Assembly (NCBI GenBank): GCA_022425195.1
Contig: JAKMFX010000040.1
Coordinates: forward strand, 62,001 to 126,000
DNA: 64,000 bases
Reading direction: 5' to 3'
Source of the DNA: Flavobacteriales bacterium
GTDB lineage: Bacteria; Bacteroidota; Bacteroidia; Flavobacteriales; UBA7430
Below the pieces are notes generated by a model that saw only the letters and a program-made list of their open reading frames with translations, searched no databases and was not told the DNA's origin. Position 1 is the first letter of the stretch, and each line of letters begins with the position of its first letter. Positions 8,383 through 17,652 of this stretch are shown one piece after another. Made by a program: the position numbers and the translations under genes.

Positions 8383-8571
8383 ATGCTAGAATTTTGCAAA
8401 AACGTACTTCAGAAGGTCAGTTTTGATGACCTCTTGTTCAAAAAAGAACTAACAAAGTCATTGCAGTGGGTTAACCAAGCCGATGCCGAAAGTTTAAGAA
8501 CATGGTGTTTGGAAATGTACGGTAATAAATATGCCGACATCATTCAGCAAGCTTTTGAAAGTATTAGCTAA
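8383..8571 (+). CDS. Small helical protein, probably conserved in Bacteroidota
   Basis: A 62-residue protein starting MLEFCKNVLQKVSFDDLLF and continuing with a KELTKSLQWVNQADAES helix and a C-terminal WCLEMYGNKYADIIQQAFE segment. It is predicted to be all alpha-helical, soluble and cytoplasmic, with no signal or membrane segment. The sequence resembles short hypothetical proteins I associate with Flavobacteriia, but I know no function for them. Support for a real gene comes from a -7 promoter element just upstream and a terminator hairpin starting at its stop codon. Confidence 0.72.
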   Translation: MLEFCKNVLQKVSFDDLLFKKELTKSLQWVNQADAESLRTWCLEMYGNKYADIIQQAFESIS

Positions 8572-8609
8572 AGAGGAGATTTTTAACCTTAAATTCTTCT
8601 CTTTTTTTT
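8570..8609 (+). terminator. Terminator of the small gene
   Basis: AAAGAGGAGA (8570-8579) pairs with TCTTCTCTTT (8595-8604) as a 10-bp stem with one G-T pair. A T-run continues to 8609. It sits just before the end of the convergent ruvB gene. Confidence 0.65.
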
Positions 8610-8611
8610 GT

Positions 8612-9634
8612 CTAAAACAAATTCATTCCGTGGTCGTGGTAGACCCTTCCAAGGTGTTTATATGCCGCCTCAGTGGCCATCCTACCTCTTTGAGTTCTCA
8701 TAATATAACCCTCTTGAATTAAGTACGGTTCATAAACTTCTTCTAAGGTCGCTGCTTTCTCACTTACAGCTGTGGCAATCGTTCCCACACCTACCGGGCC
8801 GCCCTTAAATTTATCAATGATGGTTTCAAGAATCATAATATCCATCTCATCAAGTCCCTTCTTGTCTACTTTAAGTGCATCTAAGGCAATATTAGTAATC
8901 GACATGTCGATATGCCCAGTACCCTTTATCTGGGCAAAATCTCGAACTCTTCGCAACAAGGCATTTGCTATCCGAGGGGTCCCTCGACTTCTGCCTGCAA
9001 TTTCTGAAGCAGCTTCAAAGTCTATGGAGACGTCTAATATTCCCGCCGACCGATCAACAATTTTAGATAACAAATCAGGATTGTAATATTCCAATCGAGA
9101 ATTGATACCAAAACGAGCCCTTAGGGGGGCTGTAAGTAGACCCGAACGAGTGGTTGCTCCGATAAGGGTAAATGGATTCAAATGAATTTGAACGGATCGG
9201 GCGTTGGGCCCAGACTCGATCAAAATATCAATTTTGAAATCTTCCATTGCTGAATATAAGTACTCTTCTACAACAGGTGATAAACGATGTATCTCGTCAA
9301 TAAACAAAACATCACGTTCTTCAAGATTTGTCAGAAGCCCCGCTAGGTCGCCAGGCTTATCTAAAACAGGACCTGACGTAACTTTCATCCCAACCCCTAG
9401 TTCATTGGCTATGATACCTGCCAGGGTTGTTTTTCCTAAGCCGGGGGGACCATGTAAAAGAACGTGATCCAAGGCATCTCCTCTCTGATTTGAGGCAGAA
9501 ACAAAAATCTCCAAATTATCAACCACCTTCTGCTGCCCAGAAAAGTCATCAAAAGCTATCGGGCGTAACTTGATTTCAAACTCATTTTCTTCGGCACCAT
9601 GATCTTCTGAAGAAGCGTCTAAATTTTCATTCAT
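8612..9634 (-). CDS. ruvB: Holliday junction branch migration helicase RuvB
   Basis: About 340 residues from the Met at 9634. It has Walker [13 protein letters not shown], Walker [10 protein letters not shown], sensor I GATTRSG, the RARFGI arginine-finger region and the C-terminal winged helix ending [10 protein letters not shown]. RuvB hexamers drive Holliday junction migration together with RuvA; ruvA is not in the window, while ruvC is 1.3 kb away on the other strand. The frame extends ten codons upstream to 9664. However, the -7 promoter element at 9640-9647 lies inside that extension, so the start at 9634 (MNENLDASS) is preferred. Confidence 0.96.
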   Translation of the reverse strand: MNENLDASSEDHGAEENEFEIKLRPIAFDDFSGQQKVVDNLEIFVSASNQRGDALDHVLLHGPPGLGKTTLAGIIANELGVGMKVTSGPVLDKPGDLAGLLTNLEERDVLFIDEIHRLSPVVEEYLYSAMEDFKIDILIESGPNARSVQIHLNPFTLIGATTRSGLLTAPLRARFGINSRLEYYNPDLLSKIVDRSAGILDVSIDFEAASEIAGRSRGTPRIANALLRRVRDFAQIKGTGHIDMSITNIALDALKVDKKGLDEMDIMILETIIDKFKGGPVGVGTIATAVSEKAATLEEVYEPYLIQEGYIMRTQRGRMATEAAYKHLGRVYHDHGMNLF

Positions 9635-9639
9635 AAAAA

Positions 9640-9647
9640 CAAATGTA
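9640..9647 (-). promoter_or_regulatory. Candidate -7 element (TACATTTG) of ruvB
   Basis: On the minus strand TACATTTG fits TAnnTTTG and ends 5 bases before the chosen ATG. Transcription would start at, or within a few bases of, the start codon, giving a nearly leaderless mRNA. It supports the shorter ruvB start. Confidence 0.5.
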
Positions 9648-9721
9648 GCTAAATTAAGGGGCAAAAAGTTAACGATTTCCCAAATTATACGCTCAAACGA
9701 CGCATGATTTTCTTTAAATTA

Positions 9722-10768
9722 CTATTCTCTTACGTCTAACTTTTCTCTGAGCATGTTTCCCACCAACATGAGTGCAAAAACCAGAAACATGATGGCCAAA
9801 CCTGGAGCTAAAGCCAAATAGGCTTTATCTAAAATAATATAAGCATAGTGATTTTTTATCATTGTTCCCCATGATGGCATTGGCGCTTGTGCTCCGATTC
9901 CCAAAAAACTTAACCCTGCCTCAATCAAAATTGCAGAGGCAAAATTAGCTGCAGAAATAACGATAATAGGACCCATTACATTCGGTAGAATGTGGCGAAA
10001 CATGATTCTTAAATCTCCAAAGCCTAAAACTTTGGCGGCTTGGATGTATTCTTTTTGTTTTACACTCATCACCTGACCTCTGACCACACGAGCTACTTCG
10101 ACCCACATACTTAATCCTACTGCTATAAAAACCTGCCAAAATCCTTTACCTAAAGCCAGACTAATGGCAATAACCATCAGTAAGGTGGGTACTGACCAAA
10201 CTACATGAACAAACCACATGACTACTTTATCAACCCAAGCTCCATAAAAGCCGGAAATAAGCCCTAAAGAAATCCCAATAACTAAAGAGATAAAGACCGA
10301 AATAAAACCTACAGCCAAAGAAATACGCGTGCCTACCATCAATCTACTCAGAAGATCTCTTCCATATTTATCAGTACCTAAATAGAACTTTCTACCATAA
10401 AAAACAGTATTGATGTCTTCAGCAAACCAATGAGAGTTAGGCATTTCTTTTTGATAAAAAGAGCCAAATGGGGTGTAGTATAATTGACCATCTTTTATTT
10501 CGTAAGAACTTATAGGAACCGAAGCATAACTTTTCTTTTTACCATAGATAAGTTGGTCTAGAAATGGTGTTGGCTGCTTTGTGTGCTCATTTAACTTCAT
10601 AAATGTAACCTCAGATCCAGGCGGCAAGGTACTCAACTCCAAATGCATTTCATTGGCATAAGGGCTCTTATCAGGAGCAATAAAATATACAAATACAGCA
10701 ACCAACAAGCTGACTGCAATGATGGCAGTTCCTACAAGGCCGGGGATGTGAATTTTTTGTTGTTTCAT
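9722..10768 (-). CDS. ABC transporter permease, oligopeptide (OppC/DppC) family
   Basis: A 348-residue membrane protein. An N-terminal helix (about 10-30) is followed by a periplasmic segment of roughly 100 residues and five further helices. The LGTDKYGRDLLSRLMVGTR motif of OppC-type permeases is present. The cytoplasmic EAA loop EYIQAAKVLGFGDLRIMFRH contacts the ATPase. Its usual partners (second permease, ATPases, binding protein) are absent, so it must assemble with subunits encoded elsewhere. The periplasmic segment, rich in polar residues, is longer than in E. coli OppC. Substrate (oligopeptides or other) is not deducible. Confidence 0.87.
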   Translation of the reverse strand: MKQQKIHIPGLVGTAIIAVSLLVAVFVYFIAPDKSPYANEMHLELSTLPPGSEVTFMKLNEHTKQPTPFLDQLIYGKKKSYASVPISSYEIKDGQLYYTPFGSFYQKEMPNSHWFAEDINTVFYGRKFYLGTDKYGRDLLSRLMVGTRISLAVGFISVFISLVIGISLGLISGFYGAWVDKVVMWFVHVVWSVPTLLMVIAISLALGKGFWQVFIAVGLSMWVEVARVVRGQVMSVKQKEYIQAAKVLGFGDLRIMFRHILPNVMGPIIVISAANFASAILIEAGLSFLGIGAQAPMPSWGTMIKNHYAYIILDKAYLALAPGLAIMFLVFALMLVGNMLREKLDVRE

Positions 10769-10928
10769 TGAGAGCGAACTGCCTTAAAACTACAAAATAT
10801 ATAAGTATGGTGTACGCATCTGAGGAGCTGAAAATTGACCCGCAAGAATTACAAACCGATTAGGTATCTAGTCCTACAAAGAGTATATTTAACAACACAT
10901 AAATCAATACGGTTCAAAAAAGCCCCCA

Positions 10929-11483
10929 TTGAGTAAAGAAAAAATCATATTAGGAATTGACCCAGGAACAAGCATTATGGGTTTTGGACTTATTAAGAAA
11001 AAGGGATCCTCTTTTGAAATGATGATGATGGACGTTCTTATTCTGAATAAAATTAAAGATCCGTACCTGAAACTCCAGAAGATTTTTCAAAAAACACTAG
11101 CGATCATTGACCATTATCATCCTGATGAAGTTGCATTAGAAGCCCCATTTTTCGGTAAGAATGTTCAATCCATGTTAAAGTTAGGTCGGGCACAGGGAGT
11201 CGCCATGGCTGCCGCCCTTCAAAGGGAGGTCCCCGTGACAGAATATGCTCCCTTGAAAATAAAAAAAGCCATCACGGGAAGAGGTGCTGCTTCTAAAGAG
11301 CAAGTGGCTGGAATGCTTATGCAACTATTAAACCTCAAGGAAATGCCAAAATATTTGGATGCCACTGATGGGCTTGCGGCAGCTGTTTGTCACGGTTTAC
11401 AAAATGGCCCTGCGGGGGCAAAAAAGAGCTATTCCTCCTGGTCTAATTTCATTAATGACAATAAAAATAGGGTTGATCGATGA
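10929..11483 (+). CDS. ruvC: Crossover junction endodeoxyribonuclease RuvC (TTG start)
   Basis: A 184-residue resolvase. Catalytic acidic residues are D11 (LGIDPGT), E71 (ALEAPFFGKN), and D144 and D147 in the DATDGLAAAVCH motif. RuvC cuts Holliday junctions as a dimer after RuvAB migration. The start is TTG at 10929: the in-frame stop at 10890 leaves no ATG between, and the next internal Met (about residue 18) lies after D11, so an ATG start would lose the active site. The C-terminal 15 or so residues (SYSSWSNFINDNKNRVDR) extend past the usual family end. Confidence 0.95.
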   Translation: MSKEKIILGIDPGTSIMGFGLIKKKGSSFEMMMMDVLILNKIKDPYLKLQKIFQKTLAIIDHYHPDEVALEAPFFGKNVQSMLKLGRAQGVAMAAALQREVPVTEYAPLKIKKAITGRGAASKEQVAGMLMQLLNLKEMPKYLDATDGLAAAVCHGLQNGPAGAKKSYSSWSNFINDNKNRVDR

Positions 11484-11517
11484 TCATTGTAAATGGACAA
11501 CTAAAAAGGGACAGCTC

Positions 11518-11910
11518 TTAAAATTTCGATCGTATCCTTTCGGCAATCTCTACAAGTTCTGCAGACTCTAATTTCAATTTTGGCCTTGAAAAATTAATAT
11601 CCTCCACTGATTGTAAAGGAATTAAATGAATATGAGCATGAGGAACCTCCAAACCTATCACGGCTACTCCAACCTTCTTACATGGAATCGATTTTTCGAT
11701 GGCCTTAGCCGTTTTTTTTGCGAAAGCCCACAAATCCTTATACTCCTGATCCTCTATATCAAAAATAGAATCGGTTTCCTTTTTTGGTATCACCAAAACA
11801 TGTCCCTTAGCTAGAGGAAATACATCTAAAAAGGCTAAAAACTGGTTGGTTTCGGCAATCTTATGAGAGGGTATGTCTCCCTGAACAATCTTTGTAAACA
11901 GGCTGGCCAT
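11518..11910 (-). CDS. HIT family nucleotide-binding protein
   Basis: A 130-residue histidine-triad protein. The active-site HxHxHxx motif is visible as PHAHIHLIPL near residue 95. The N-terminal half has the typical FTKIVQGDIPSHKIAE and GHVLVIPKKETDSIFD segments. HIT proteins hydrolyse nucleoside phosphoramidates or dinucleotides; bacterial HinT-like members are ubiquitous. Its ATG overlaps the stop of greA by one base (11910), a pairing that is common in Bacteroidota, so they form a greA-HIT unit. Confidence 0.93.
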   Translation of the reverse strand: MASLFTKIVQGDIPSHKIAETNQFLAFLDVFPLAKGHVLVIPKKETDSIFDIEDQEYKDLWAFAKKTAKAIEKSIPCKKVGVAVIGLEVPHAHIHLIPLQSVEDINFSRPKLKLESAELVEIAERIRSKF

Positions 11911-12383
11911 TATCTTGATATTTCTAAAATCTCAAACTTCACTAAGCCCGCGGGCACTTGTATTTCAGCAATTTCTCCAACTTTCTTACCTAACAAGCCT
12001 GTACCTATGGGTGAATTTACTGAAATCTTCCCCGTTTTAATATCCGCCTCTGTCTCTGCCACCAAAGTGAAGGTCATTTCTGCTTTCGTATTTAAATTTT
12101 TTATTTTCACAATAGACAGCGCGAGCACCTTATCTGTGTCTAACTGGGATTCATCAATAACACGAGCACCTGAAAACATTTCTTCGAGTTTTGCGATTTT
12201 CATCTCCAGCATCCCCTGAGCTTCTTTGGCCGCATCATATTCAGCATTCTCGGAGAGATCACCTTTATCTCTAGCTTCAGCTATTTGTTGAGAGATGCTA
12301 GGTCGCTCAACAAATTTCAAATGATCTAATTCCTCTTTTAACTTCTTAAGTCCCTCTTTTGTATAATATGAAACAGTAGACAT
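11910..12383 (-). CDS. greA: Transcription elongation factor GreA
   Basis: A 157-residue protein of normal length. An N-terminal coiled coil (about residues 8-75; EGLKKLKEELDHLK and RDKGDLSENAEYDAAKEAQ) contains the acidic tip residues that reach the RNA polymerase active site. A C-terminal FKBP-like domain with SPIGTGLLGKKVGEIAEI follows. It rescues backtracked polymerase by stimulating transcript cleavage. It is first in the unit with the HIT gene and is separated from the upstream PorV-like gene by a terminator at 12412-12439. Confidence 0.96.
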   Translation of the reverse strand: MSTVSYYTKEGLKKLKEELDHLKFVERPSISQQIAEARDKGDLSENAEYDAAKEAQGMLEMKIAKLEEMFSGARVIDESQLDTDKVLALSIVKIKNLNTKAEMTFTLVAETEADIKTGKISVNSPIGTGLLGKKVGEIAEIQVPAGLVKFEILEISR

Positions 12384-12411
12384 AATAAAAAAATTTAGTT
12401 TATCTAAATAA

Positions 12412-12439
12412 CAAAAAAAGAAGACTCCATGAGTCCTCT
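12412..12439 (-). terminator. Terminator after the PorV/PorQ-like gene
   Basis: On the minus strand AGAGGACTC and GAGTCTTCT (12419-12439) form a 9-bp stem with a 3-base loop and one G-U pair, followed by a run of seven T (12412-12418 on the plus strand as A). It closes the receptor/secreted protein/barrel unit before greA. Confidence 0.75.
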
Positions 12440-12482
12440 CTTTGCAAATTTATAAATATTCCTCTAATAAAGAAGCGAATCT

Positions 12483-13538
12483 TTAAAGCGTAACTCTTAC
12501 GCCAATAGAATTTGGAGCTTGTAATGGATTTGCTGCTCTGTAAGAATAATCGATGCCAAAATGGGTCCCATTCGTCAAAGGCACCTCAAATGAGGCTCCT
12601 AAACTCAGTCCCGTAAGTGTGGATGTATGGTCGATTTTTTCATTACTCATAGTTCCTTCATGGGTGTATGCTGTTCTGAGCATAAAATGAGTTTTGTAAG
12701 CATACTCAAACCCAGAAATCAGTTGGTTTTTACTAAAGGAATTTGATACGAAATTCCCAGCTAGGGTAAAACGATGATGTTCTTCTTTATGAAAATCATA
12801 GGAACCCCCAATAGAAAGAAGAGAAGGCAACTCAAATGCTTCAACACGTAAGTCATAAGTCATTTGATAATTCTGACCATGCGCACTGGAATTGGTGTTT
12901 TTCACATCATTTCCATCCCCCTCAAATTTCATTTTAGGCCCCACATTTTTAAGCGTTATTCCAAATTTAATTTCTTGATGGTCACCCGCCACGTATTGTA
13001 CACCTGCATCTAGTGAAATTCCCGATGCTTTTAAATCTGGGATGGACTCGGAAATAATTCGCACAGTCGCTCCACATGAGATATTATCCGTAAATTTTTT
13101 CGCATAGGAGAACCCTGCATTCATGTAGGATGGCGAGTACGACCCTCCTGTTCCTTCAGGTAATTCCGTGGTTGTTACATCAATGGCTCCAAAGTTCATA
13201 GACATAAAAGTTAGCGCAAGAACTGCTTCATCATCTATGGTTTTGGCAACGCCAAAAGCATTGATTTTGATATCTGCCCACCAAGAGGTATTCGAAAATA
13301 TCAATTCGATATTTTTAGTGGTAGCCAAACCGGCAACATTCACAAAAGTAGCCTCAATACCGGATACAGAAGCAGTATTTACCCCACCCCAACCCGAGGA
13401 TCTCGCCCAAGGATTAATCAGCAATTCTGTAGCACCTGCTTGTCCTGAACGTTGTTCATTCCCCGCTATAAGATCATTGGCATGCAAAGACACGATCAAG
13501 ACCAATACTTGCAGAACATTTCTAATACCTTTATTCAT
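12483..13538 (-). CDS. PorV/PorQ family outer-membrane barrel
   Basis: About 351 residues from the Met at 13538 (MNKGIRNVLQ), with a signal peptide ending near ANDLIAG. The mature start QAGATELLINPWARSSGWGG with NTASVSGIEATFVNVAGLA is the hallmark of the PorV/PorQ (FadL-related) family. A beta-barrel ending RVTL follows. PorV is the shuttle protein that hands type IX secretion cargo from the translocon to the attachment complex, and paralogues often sit beside individual cargo genes. It is the last gene in a unit after the 1350-residue secreted protein, which suggests a dedicated role for that cargo. Three upstream codons (MIC) are also in frame. Confidence 0.85.
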   Translation of the reverse strand: MNKGIRNVLQVLVLIVSLHANDLIAGNEQRSGQAGATELLINPWARSSGWGGVNTASVSGIEATFVNVAGLATTKNIELIFSNTSWWADIKINAFGVAKTIDDEAVLALTFMSMNFGAIDVTTTELPEGTGGSYSPSYMNAGFSYAKKFTDNISCGATVRIISESIPDLKASGISLDAGVQYVAGDHQEIKFGITLKNVGPKMKFEGDGNDVKNTNSSAHGQNYQMTYDLRVEAFELPSLLSIGGSYDFHKEEHHRFTLAGNFVSNSFSKNQLISGFEYAYKTHFMLRTAYTHEGTMSNEKIDHTSTLTGLSLGASFEVPLTNGTHFGIDYSYRAANPLQAPNSIGVRVTL

Positions 13539-13573
13539 ACATATCATCCTATGAAATTTTTAGTTTACAGCTA

Positions 13574-16500
13574 TTAAAATGAATCCAAATCAATAGGTCT
13601 TAGTGCACCAAACCACTTTACTACTTTTTCACCCTTTTCATGCGCATCCACATGTATGATATAAACTCCTGATGAAATCGATACACCATAATCATTTTTA
13701 AGATCCCAATCCCAACCGACTGTGTTCTGTTCACTATCGAGCTTCACCTGTCGAACTAAAGTTCCAGAAACATTATAAATGGAGATTTTACAAATCTTTG
13801 GTAGGTTCGTAATTCGCACTCGGTGATCTAACTGATCTTTCTCATAATTATTAGATCCATAGTAAGGGTTTGGCACAACACGTATGAGGTCTAGAGCCTT
13901 TCGAGCCACATCCACATCCTTCGTAACGGTTTGAATATCTTTCGTATTAAACTTCATTTGCAAGCCCCCGTCATCGTCGGAGCTACCAGTCTGCTCGCAT
14001 AGACTACCTTCCATTTCGTACCTCTGATATGGTTTAGATACTCGCAATTTTATCTCAACATCTGATGACAACATAGTAGTGTTTTTGGCAAGAAGAGGAA
14101 TTGATACCCAAGCCACTTCTCTGAACACCTCCCGCTTGTATCTTATACTGTTCATCTTGGTTAATTTTGAATATAAAGGGTTTTGTTTTTCGTCTGGACC
14201 AGCATAGGTGTTTTTCATCACATACACGTAGTGTCTTCCACCAAAAATCACATCAAACGAATCGTCAGCATTAAACTTGATGCTCGCTAGAGAGTCTCCT
14301 TCCGTTAATGTTGAAGTAGGATTCCACATCATATCGGAACCATTATCATCGGGATGTGAGGAGGATTCCCCAAACATCAGATTCAATCTTGACCCTTTCT
14401 CAAGATCTAATGCATATCCAGGGAACCAGGAAAAACCTTGAGTTCCAGAGTCATCCGCATTCCCATCCTTATCAACAGAGGGCTCAGACTTCATATACAA
14501 TCGGTTTGAACCCGATTGGGTTTCAATCACCGGGCAGCGAGTCCACAGAGATTGATCGCTGGTGAATACGATATCTACAGATGGAAGATCCTTCAACTTA
14601 TTTAACGTCTGGAATGACTTGTATGCGGGAGAATGCTCAAAAGCTCCGGACATACCATCAACACCCACCAAACGATAGGGAGCCCATGCACCATTCAAAA
14701 TACCTTCGAAAGCCTCTCCATCATCTAAACCCTTATGATCTACAGTATCTACCCCAGACCTAATCCAATTGTTATGACTAATATAAGCCTGGTTTCCCAT
14801 GGAAAAATAATCGTTATCATAAACGTAATCCAACCAATCTGAATCATCAGCTTTTAAGATTGAAGCACTCAAAAAACCATTATCTGAGTTTTTATCATCC
14901 CCGAAACGCCCTACCTCTTCTCCGTTTTCAATCGCAAGCGACAAGCCCCATTCAGGAATGAGTTGTTCGTTATTGACTTCAATCGTTTGTTCAGCATATA
15001 CCGTATCTCCTAAAGTACTGTTTACGAGTATCCACTGCCGAGGCAGAATATATGAACTTGAATCTGCAACGAGAAATAAAGTATCATTCAGCTCAACATT
15101 CATCTTAAATATAAACTCGGTATTCTCAGGAACATTTAAAGGGTCTACCACTGTTATATTTACAGGGCCCGTATTTTCAGCATAAGTGGTGTTTGGATCA
15201 CAAAATTCTGATAAAATGATCGCTTTAGTTTCTGGAGTAAACTCCAAACTCATCCCTCCATTACCAATTCCTTTGAGACGTGTCAAAGAAGGGATGGTTC
15301 CATAACTCACATTCTGAAGTGTACCGTCTGCCTCTGCATCAGGCCTGTGAGGTATGACTGAATATTGTTTTATGTTTTTTCTACCCGCCAAAAAAGGCTT
15401 TTTCTGTCCTTTAAAACTGGGCGCATAGAGATTACTGGCATCGGGCACTTGATCAGGAGCATAGGCCAAATACTGATTATAGGCGTAAGCAATTGCTGTG
15501 TAATAATAGGTTTTGTGATTTACCAGCGTACGATTCCCAACAGCAAACAAATCTTCGGTTATCGATACAGAGTGTTTAATCCCCTGATTCATACTTCCTA
15601 CATCTTCAAGGGTCATGTCCTTTGGAATGCTCGCCTGTAAATCTTGACTGTATTCGAAATTTATAAGCCTTGAAATGGGGTGATCCGTTTCTTCACTCGT
15701 TATTTCCCCCGCTATGGTCCGGTAATTTTTCACATCAGATTGAAAAACCAATCGAGCTTTGTCGACATTATAAATATCAGAAGCAGTAACGGTTTCATCT
15801 CTTAATTGGAAAATTTGGTATCCCTCAAAAACATATTCATTATCGTAAGGGAGTGTCTGTAAGCTGTCGTAATATCCAATGATGTTTACTTCATCTACCT
15901 CTACGTATTCTTCCTTGTAATTGTTTGAATTGAAATCGTTAGAAATCATTACAACCAACTCTTGATCTAACTCTTGTATCGTCAAATCTGGTGCATCAGG
16001 TCCATCTAAAACCTCAAAACACACGTCAAATAATTTTTGTGCTTTGTCATCTGCGATGAGCATTTGCTCTACAGAAGCCCAGGCGCCTCCTTGGCTTGCG
16101 CGTGCCCATACGACCCCAGTCGTAACATTATTCACCGCTCCGGGCTCTAATGTAAAAGGCCCAGCTGATTGTACGAAACGTCTGTCATCTGGAACATTTC
16201 CAGCGGACTGCTCCGTCCAAGATTGCCCCTGAAACTTAGGATCACTATCGCCTGGAAACATAAAATCACATGCAACATTTGAAGGGTTTGTTCCGTCACC
16301 ACCATAGGTCATTGACGAGCCATCTTTCCATATACCTCTGAGATAATTATAAAAGTCAGATGCTATATCTGGCTCTCCGTTGGTCACATTGGTATTTCTG
16401 TTGTAATAGACAAACTTAGACATGGTAATTTGTTCCCCAGCTTCATCTATAATCCCATTTCGGTTGTTGTCGACCCCATCGTCTTCATCAGCCAAAGGAC

Positions 16501-17626
16501 CTCTAAAAAAGTCGACCCCAATCGCAGGTGGATTTGCTCCATACCCTTTCGCTCCCTCATCATCTTCGTCACCATTGTAACAATAACCTAGGCCCCTTGA
16601 TACGTCGCAACCAACAAAGTCATCATCATAGTTTCCAAGGTCTGGATCCACAAACTGTCCAAACCAAGTTTCATTCAAGGCGCTATGAGAACGGTTGATG
16701 ATTCTGTAATTGTAAAAAGTCATGTTGTTGATTTCGTCATTGGTAGAAAACGCAAAAGCTTGGGCTTGGATTTCTAACCCAATAGCTGAAGCTGAGCCGG
16801 ATGCCGTATGGGTGTTCCCTGCGTCGTTATATACCCACCATAAAGTTTGATCTCCAAACAACATGTCATCTTCTTTACAATTGAGGGCTCCATCCAAATT
16901 ATACTCTGGATGATCTCCTGCTAGTGGATTATATTTCCCATCGCCATCCACATCTCGAAAAGGAGCTAATGTTTCAAGACTGTAATATGGCGTACTTGCG
17001 ACAAGAGTATCTTTACCAGAAAAAGCATTAGAAAAGTCATCACTGCTTCGATTTCCTGGATAGTTGAGTATTGAAGATGGAATGATATAATCTGGATAAT
17101 CAACTGACTTCTTATCCGAATTCCACCAGCCCACAAAGTCTTCTACATCACTCCTTAGTAGCACAAAATGCTCATCGTACTTGGCACAAACAGAGGCATC
17201 AGTTTTTCCATAATTGGAATTGGGAAGGCCATCGGAAGTTAAACGAACATTGTCGAGCGGTCCGGGCCAGAAATCATCACCACTACTTCGATACGTCTGT
17301 GCAGCTACCTTAAGTTGATTGTTATCATCCTTACCTCCAATCCAAAGAGCGCCCGCAAATAAAGAATGTTTTCCTGAGCCTATAGGAATTTCATATCGGG
17401 CATCTCCTTGTAAATCCCACCACATGTCTCCACCATTCATGATGGATGTCCTCACATTGTTGACATCTAGCAAGGTGGTTGATGTACCAGACGCACAATT
17501 GTAAGAGAAGTTCTGTACAGAACTTTTTGATTTTTTTTCTTTATCGCGTACAGGTTCTTTTGCCTGAATAGCTATTGCTGGCGCAAACAAGAAAACAAAC
17601 AAAATCTTTTTAATTATCTTTTTCAT
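13574..17626 (-). CDS. Giant secreted protein with FlgD/T9SS-like C-terminal domain
   Basis: A 1350-residue protein with a signal peptide (about 1-22). The N-terminal part is rich in Trp, Asp and Gly, with calcium-loop-like repeats (DVDGDGKYNP near residue 224; DDGVDNNRNGIIDE near 386). Beta-rich repeats follow. The C-terminus (about 1255-1350) has VVPNPYYGSNNYE, ISIYNVSGTLVRQ and SSGVYIIHVDAHEKGEKVV. This resembles the FlgD-like/type A sorting fold of type IX secretion cargo, but with a distinct final KWFGALRPIDLDSF tail. I recognise the same architecture from other Bacteroidota but know no function. It lies between its receptor-like and PorV-like neighbours with 26- and 35-base gaps, one operon. 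Confidence 0.8.
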   Translation of the reverse strand: MKKIIKKILFVFLFAPAIAIQAKEPVRDKEKKSKSSVQNFSYNCASGTSTTLLDVNNVRTSIMNGGDMWWDLQGDARYEIPIGSGKHSLFAGALWIGGKDDNNQLKVAAQTYRSSGDDFWPGPLDNVRLTSDGLPNSNYGKTDASVCAKYDEHFVLLRSDVEDFVGWWNSDKKSVDYPDYIIPSSILNYPGNRSSDDFSNAFSGKDTLVASTPYYSLETLAPFRDVDGDGKYNPLAGDHPEYNLDGALNCKEDDMLFGDQTLWWVYNDAGNTHTASGSASAIGLEIQAQAFAFSTNDEINNMTFYNYRIINRSHSALNETWFGQFVDPDLGNYDDDFVGCDVSRGLGYCYNGDEDDEGAKGYGANPPAIGVDFFRGPLADEDDGVDNNRNGIIDEAGEQITMSKFVYYNRNTNVTNGEPDIASDFYNYLRGIWKDGSSMTYGGDGTNPSNVACDFMFPGDSDPKFQGQSWTEQSAGNVPDDRRFVQSAGPFTLEPGAVNNVTTGVVWARASQGGAWASVEQMLIADDKAQKLFDVCFEVLDGPDAPDLTIQELDQELVVMISNDFNSNNYKEEYVEVDEVNIIGYYDSLQTLPYDNEYVFEGYQIFQLRDETVTASDIYNVDKARLVFQSDVKNYRTIAGEITSEETDHPISRLINFEYSQDLQASIPKDMTLEDVGSMNQGIKHSVSITEDLFAVGNRTLVNHKTYYYTAIAYAYNQYLAYAPDQVPDASNLYAPSFKGQKKPFLAGRKNIKQYSVIPHRPDAEADGTLQNVSYGTIPSLTRLKGIGNGGMSLEFTPETKAIILSEFCDPNTTYAENTGPVNITVVDPLNVPENTEFIFKMNVELNDTLFLVADSSSYILPRQWILVNSTLGDTVYAEQTIEVNNEQLIPEWGLSLAIENGEEVGRFGDDKNSDNGFLSASILKADDSDWLDYVYDNDYFSMGNQAYISHNNWIRSGVDTVDHKGLDDGEAFEGILNGAWAPYRLVGVDGMSGAFEHSPAYKSFQTLNKLKDLPSVDIVFTSDQSLWTRCPVIETQSGSNRLYMKSEPSVDKDGNADDSGTQGFSWFPGYALDLEKGSRLNLMFGESSSHPDDNGSDMMWNPTSTLTEGDSLASIKFNADDSFDVIFGGRHYVYVMKNTYAGPDEKQNPLYSKLTKMNSIRYKREVFREVAWVSIPLLAKNTTMLSSDVEIKLRVSKPYQRYEMEGSLCEQTGSSDDDGGLQMKFNTKDIQTVTKDVDVARKALDLIRVVPNPYYGSNNYEKDQLDHRVRITNLPKICKISIYNVSGTLVRQVKLDSEQNTVGWDWDLKNDYGVSISSGVYIIHVDAHEKGEKVVKWFGALRPIDLDSF

Positions 17627-17652
17627 GTTTCTGATATTACTAACTGTCTAGA

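Noticed and set aside
10769-10928. Checked the gap for a tRNA or small RNA
   Set aside because: No cloverleaf or strong hairpin was found by eye; it holds only weak promoter-like sequence.
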